Shown piece by piece: positions 13,237 to 14,061 of a DNA stretch of 14,061 nt. Within the stretch, counting starts at the first letter, position 1; the number at the start of each line of letters is the position of its first letter. The notes under the pieces are model-generated. The model was not told the DNA's origin, made no database searches, and saw only the letters and a list, made by a program, of their open reading frames with translations. A program made the position numbers and the translations under genes. Source of the stretch: an uncultured Microbacterium sp. (GTDB lineage Bacteria > Actinomycetota > Actinomycetes > Actinomycetales > Microbacteriaceae); the NCBI GenBank assembly GCA_937926065.1, contig CALANM010000069.1, positions 1 to 14,061 on the forward strand, in the 5' to 3' direction.

Positions 13237-14061
13237 ATGGCCGTCACCGACCGTGAACGCGACGCGATGAGGCGTGCGCTCTCGCTCGCCCTCAACGGAC
13301 CCGTCGGGGTAAACCCGCAGGTCGGCGCCGTCATCCTCTCCCCTGCCGGTGAGATCATCGCCGAAGGCTGGCATCGCGGCGCAGGCACGTCGCACGCTGA
13401 GGTCGACGCCCTCTCGCAGCTGGCCGACGGCCAGGCTCGCGGCGCCACGGCCGTCGTCACCCTCGAGCCCTGCAACCACACCGGCCGCACCGGTCCGTGC
13501 TCCGAGGCTCTCATCGCCGCCGGCATCAGCCGTGTCGTGTACGCCGTCGACGACCCGGGCGACGTGTCGTCGGGCGGAGGTCAGCGCCTGCGCACGGCGG
13601 GCGTCGACGTCGAGCCGCACGTGCTGGAAGACGAGGGCCGGGCGCTGCTCGACAGCTGGCTCACGGTACAGCGGCTCGGCCGTCCGCACGTGACCGTCAA
13701 GTGGGCGCAGTCTCTCGACGGGCGAGCAGCCGCCTCCGACGGCACCAGCAAGTGGATCACGGGGGCGTCCGCCCGCGCCGACGTGCATCGTCGCCGCAGC
13801 GAGGCGGATGCCATCGTCGTCGGCACCGGAACGCTCCTCGCCGATGACCCCGCCCTCACCGCCCGCACGCCCGAGGGCGGTCTCTACGAGCACCAGCCGC
13901 GGCCCGTCGTCGTCGGCGTTCGAGCCGTCCCGCAGGACGCCGAGGTGCGCCGGCATCCACGCCCTTTCATGCAGGACGAAGGGGACGACCTGGCCGACCT
14001 GCTCGACCGCCTCCGCGAGCTCGGCGCCCACCGCGTGTTCGCCGAGGGCGGCCCGACGCTC
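13237..14061 (+). CDS. ribD: Riboflavin biosynthesis bifunctional deaminase/reductase RibD (3' end beyond window)
   Basis: The first 275 codons are present and open to the window edge. RibD deaminates the pyrimidine from GTP breakdown and then reduces its ribose side chain, two early steps of riboflavin synthesis. The N-terminal deaminase has NPQVGAVI (25-32), the zinc-binding HAE with His53 and catalytic Glu55, and EPCNHTGRTGPC with Cys79 and Cys88. The reductase domain starts near 145 with RPHVTVKWAQSLDGRAA, then SKWITG, VGTGTLLADDP and, at the edge, FAEGGPTL. ATG 13237 is chosen because of AGGA 6 nt upstream and the usual distance to the deaminase. It is probably the first gene of a rib operon under the FMN riboswitch. 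Confidence 0.94.
   Translation, partial: MAVTDRERDAMRRALSLALNGPVGVNPQVGAVILSPAGEIIAEGWHRGAGTSHAEVDALSQLADGQARGATAVVTLEPCNHTGRTGPCSEALIAAGISRVVYAVDDPGDVSSGGGQRLRTAGVDVEPHVLEDEGRALLDSWLTVQRLGRPHVTVKWAQSLDGRAAASDGTSKWITGASARADVHRRRSEADAIVVGTGTLLADDPALTARTPEGGLYEHQPRPVVVGVRAVPQDAEVRRHPRPFMQDEGDDLADLLDRLRELGAHRVFAEGGPTL

Noticed and set aside
1..14061. Mobile elements, CRISPR arrays, tRNA/rRNA genes, toxin-antitoxin or defence genes
   Set aside because: No transposase, terminal repeats, regularly spaced repeats, tRNA-like folds or related proteins were seen. All intergenic gaps are short (at most 236-272 nt, around sdh and the riboswitch) and are accounted for by regulatory sequence.

Overview
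The window comes from a high-GC Gram-positive bacterium, almost certainly an actinobacterium. I infer Microbacteriaceae, probably Microbacterium-like, from the very high G+C, frequent GTG starts, the frequent word GGATGC, the sdhCDAB order and the mix of genes. It reads as ordinary chromosome. I see no insertion sequence, phage gene, CRISPR array, tRNA or rRNA.

Layout. Positions 1-171 (minus) hold the N-terminus of a mannose-1-phosphate guanylyltransferase. It is divergent from the succinate dehydrogenase operon sdhCDAB (408-3887, plus), and a promoter region with a 14-bp palindrome lies between them. A plus-strand series of single genes follows: a YihY/BrkB-family membrane protein (3897-5132), exodeoxyribonuclease III (5177-6052), tryptophanyl-tRNA synthetase (6062-7066), a RimJ/RimL-type acetyltransferase (7088-7660) and an Fpg/Nei-family DNA glycosylase (7709-8584). 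Convergent to these on the minus strand is the glycerol operon glpD-glpK (glpK 8597-10132, glpD 10180-11907). Divergent from glpD is a SorC-family sugar-binding regulator (12005-12964). The window ends with an FMN riboswitch (13027-13165) and the first 275 codons of ribD (13237 to the edge).

How the genes fit together. SdhCDAB is complex II of the TCA cycle and respiratory chain. It needs covalent FAD, and the riboswitch-controlled rib gene at the far end serves flavin supply. GlpD is also an FAD enzyme; GlpK and GlpD turn glycerol into dihydroxyacetone phosphate, and the adjacent SorC-type protein is the natural candidate regulator. Xth and the Fpg-like glycosylase are consecutive base-excision-repair activities, separated by trpS and the acetyltransferase.

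The most distinctive signals are regulatory. Seven genes have a -10-like hexamer ending 6-7 nt before the start codon, which predicts leaderless mRNAs. At two junctions the upstream stop codon is itself the first half of that hexamer. Other points worth a second look are an Fpg homologue with Asn in place of the zinc-finger arginine, an exact 9-nt complement between the riboswitch 5' side and the segment before the ribD ribosome site, and a possible operator overlapping the glp regulator promoter. I found no clear evidence of an entirely new multi-gene system.
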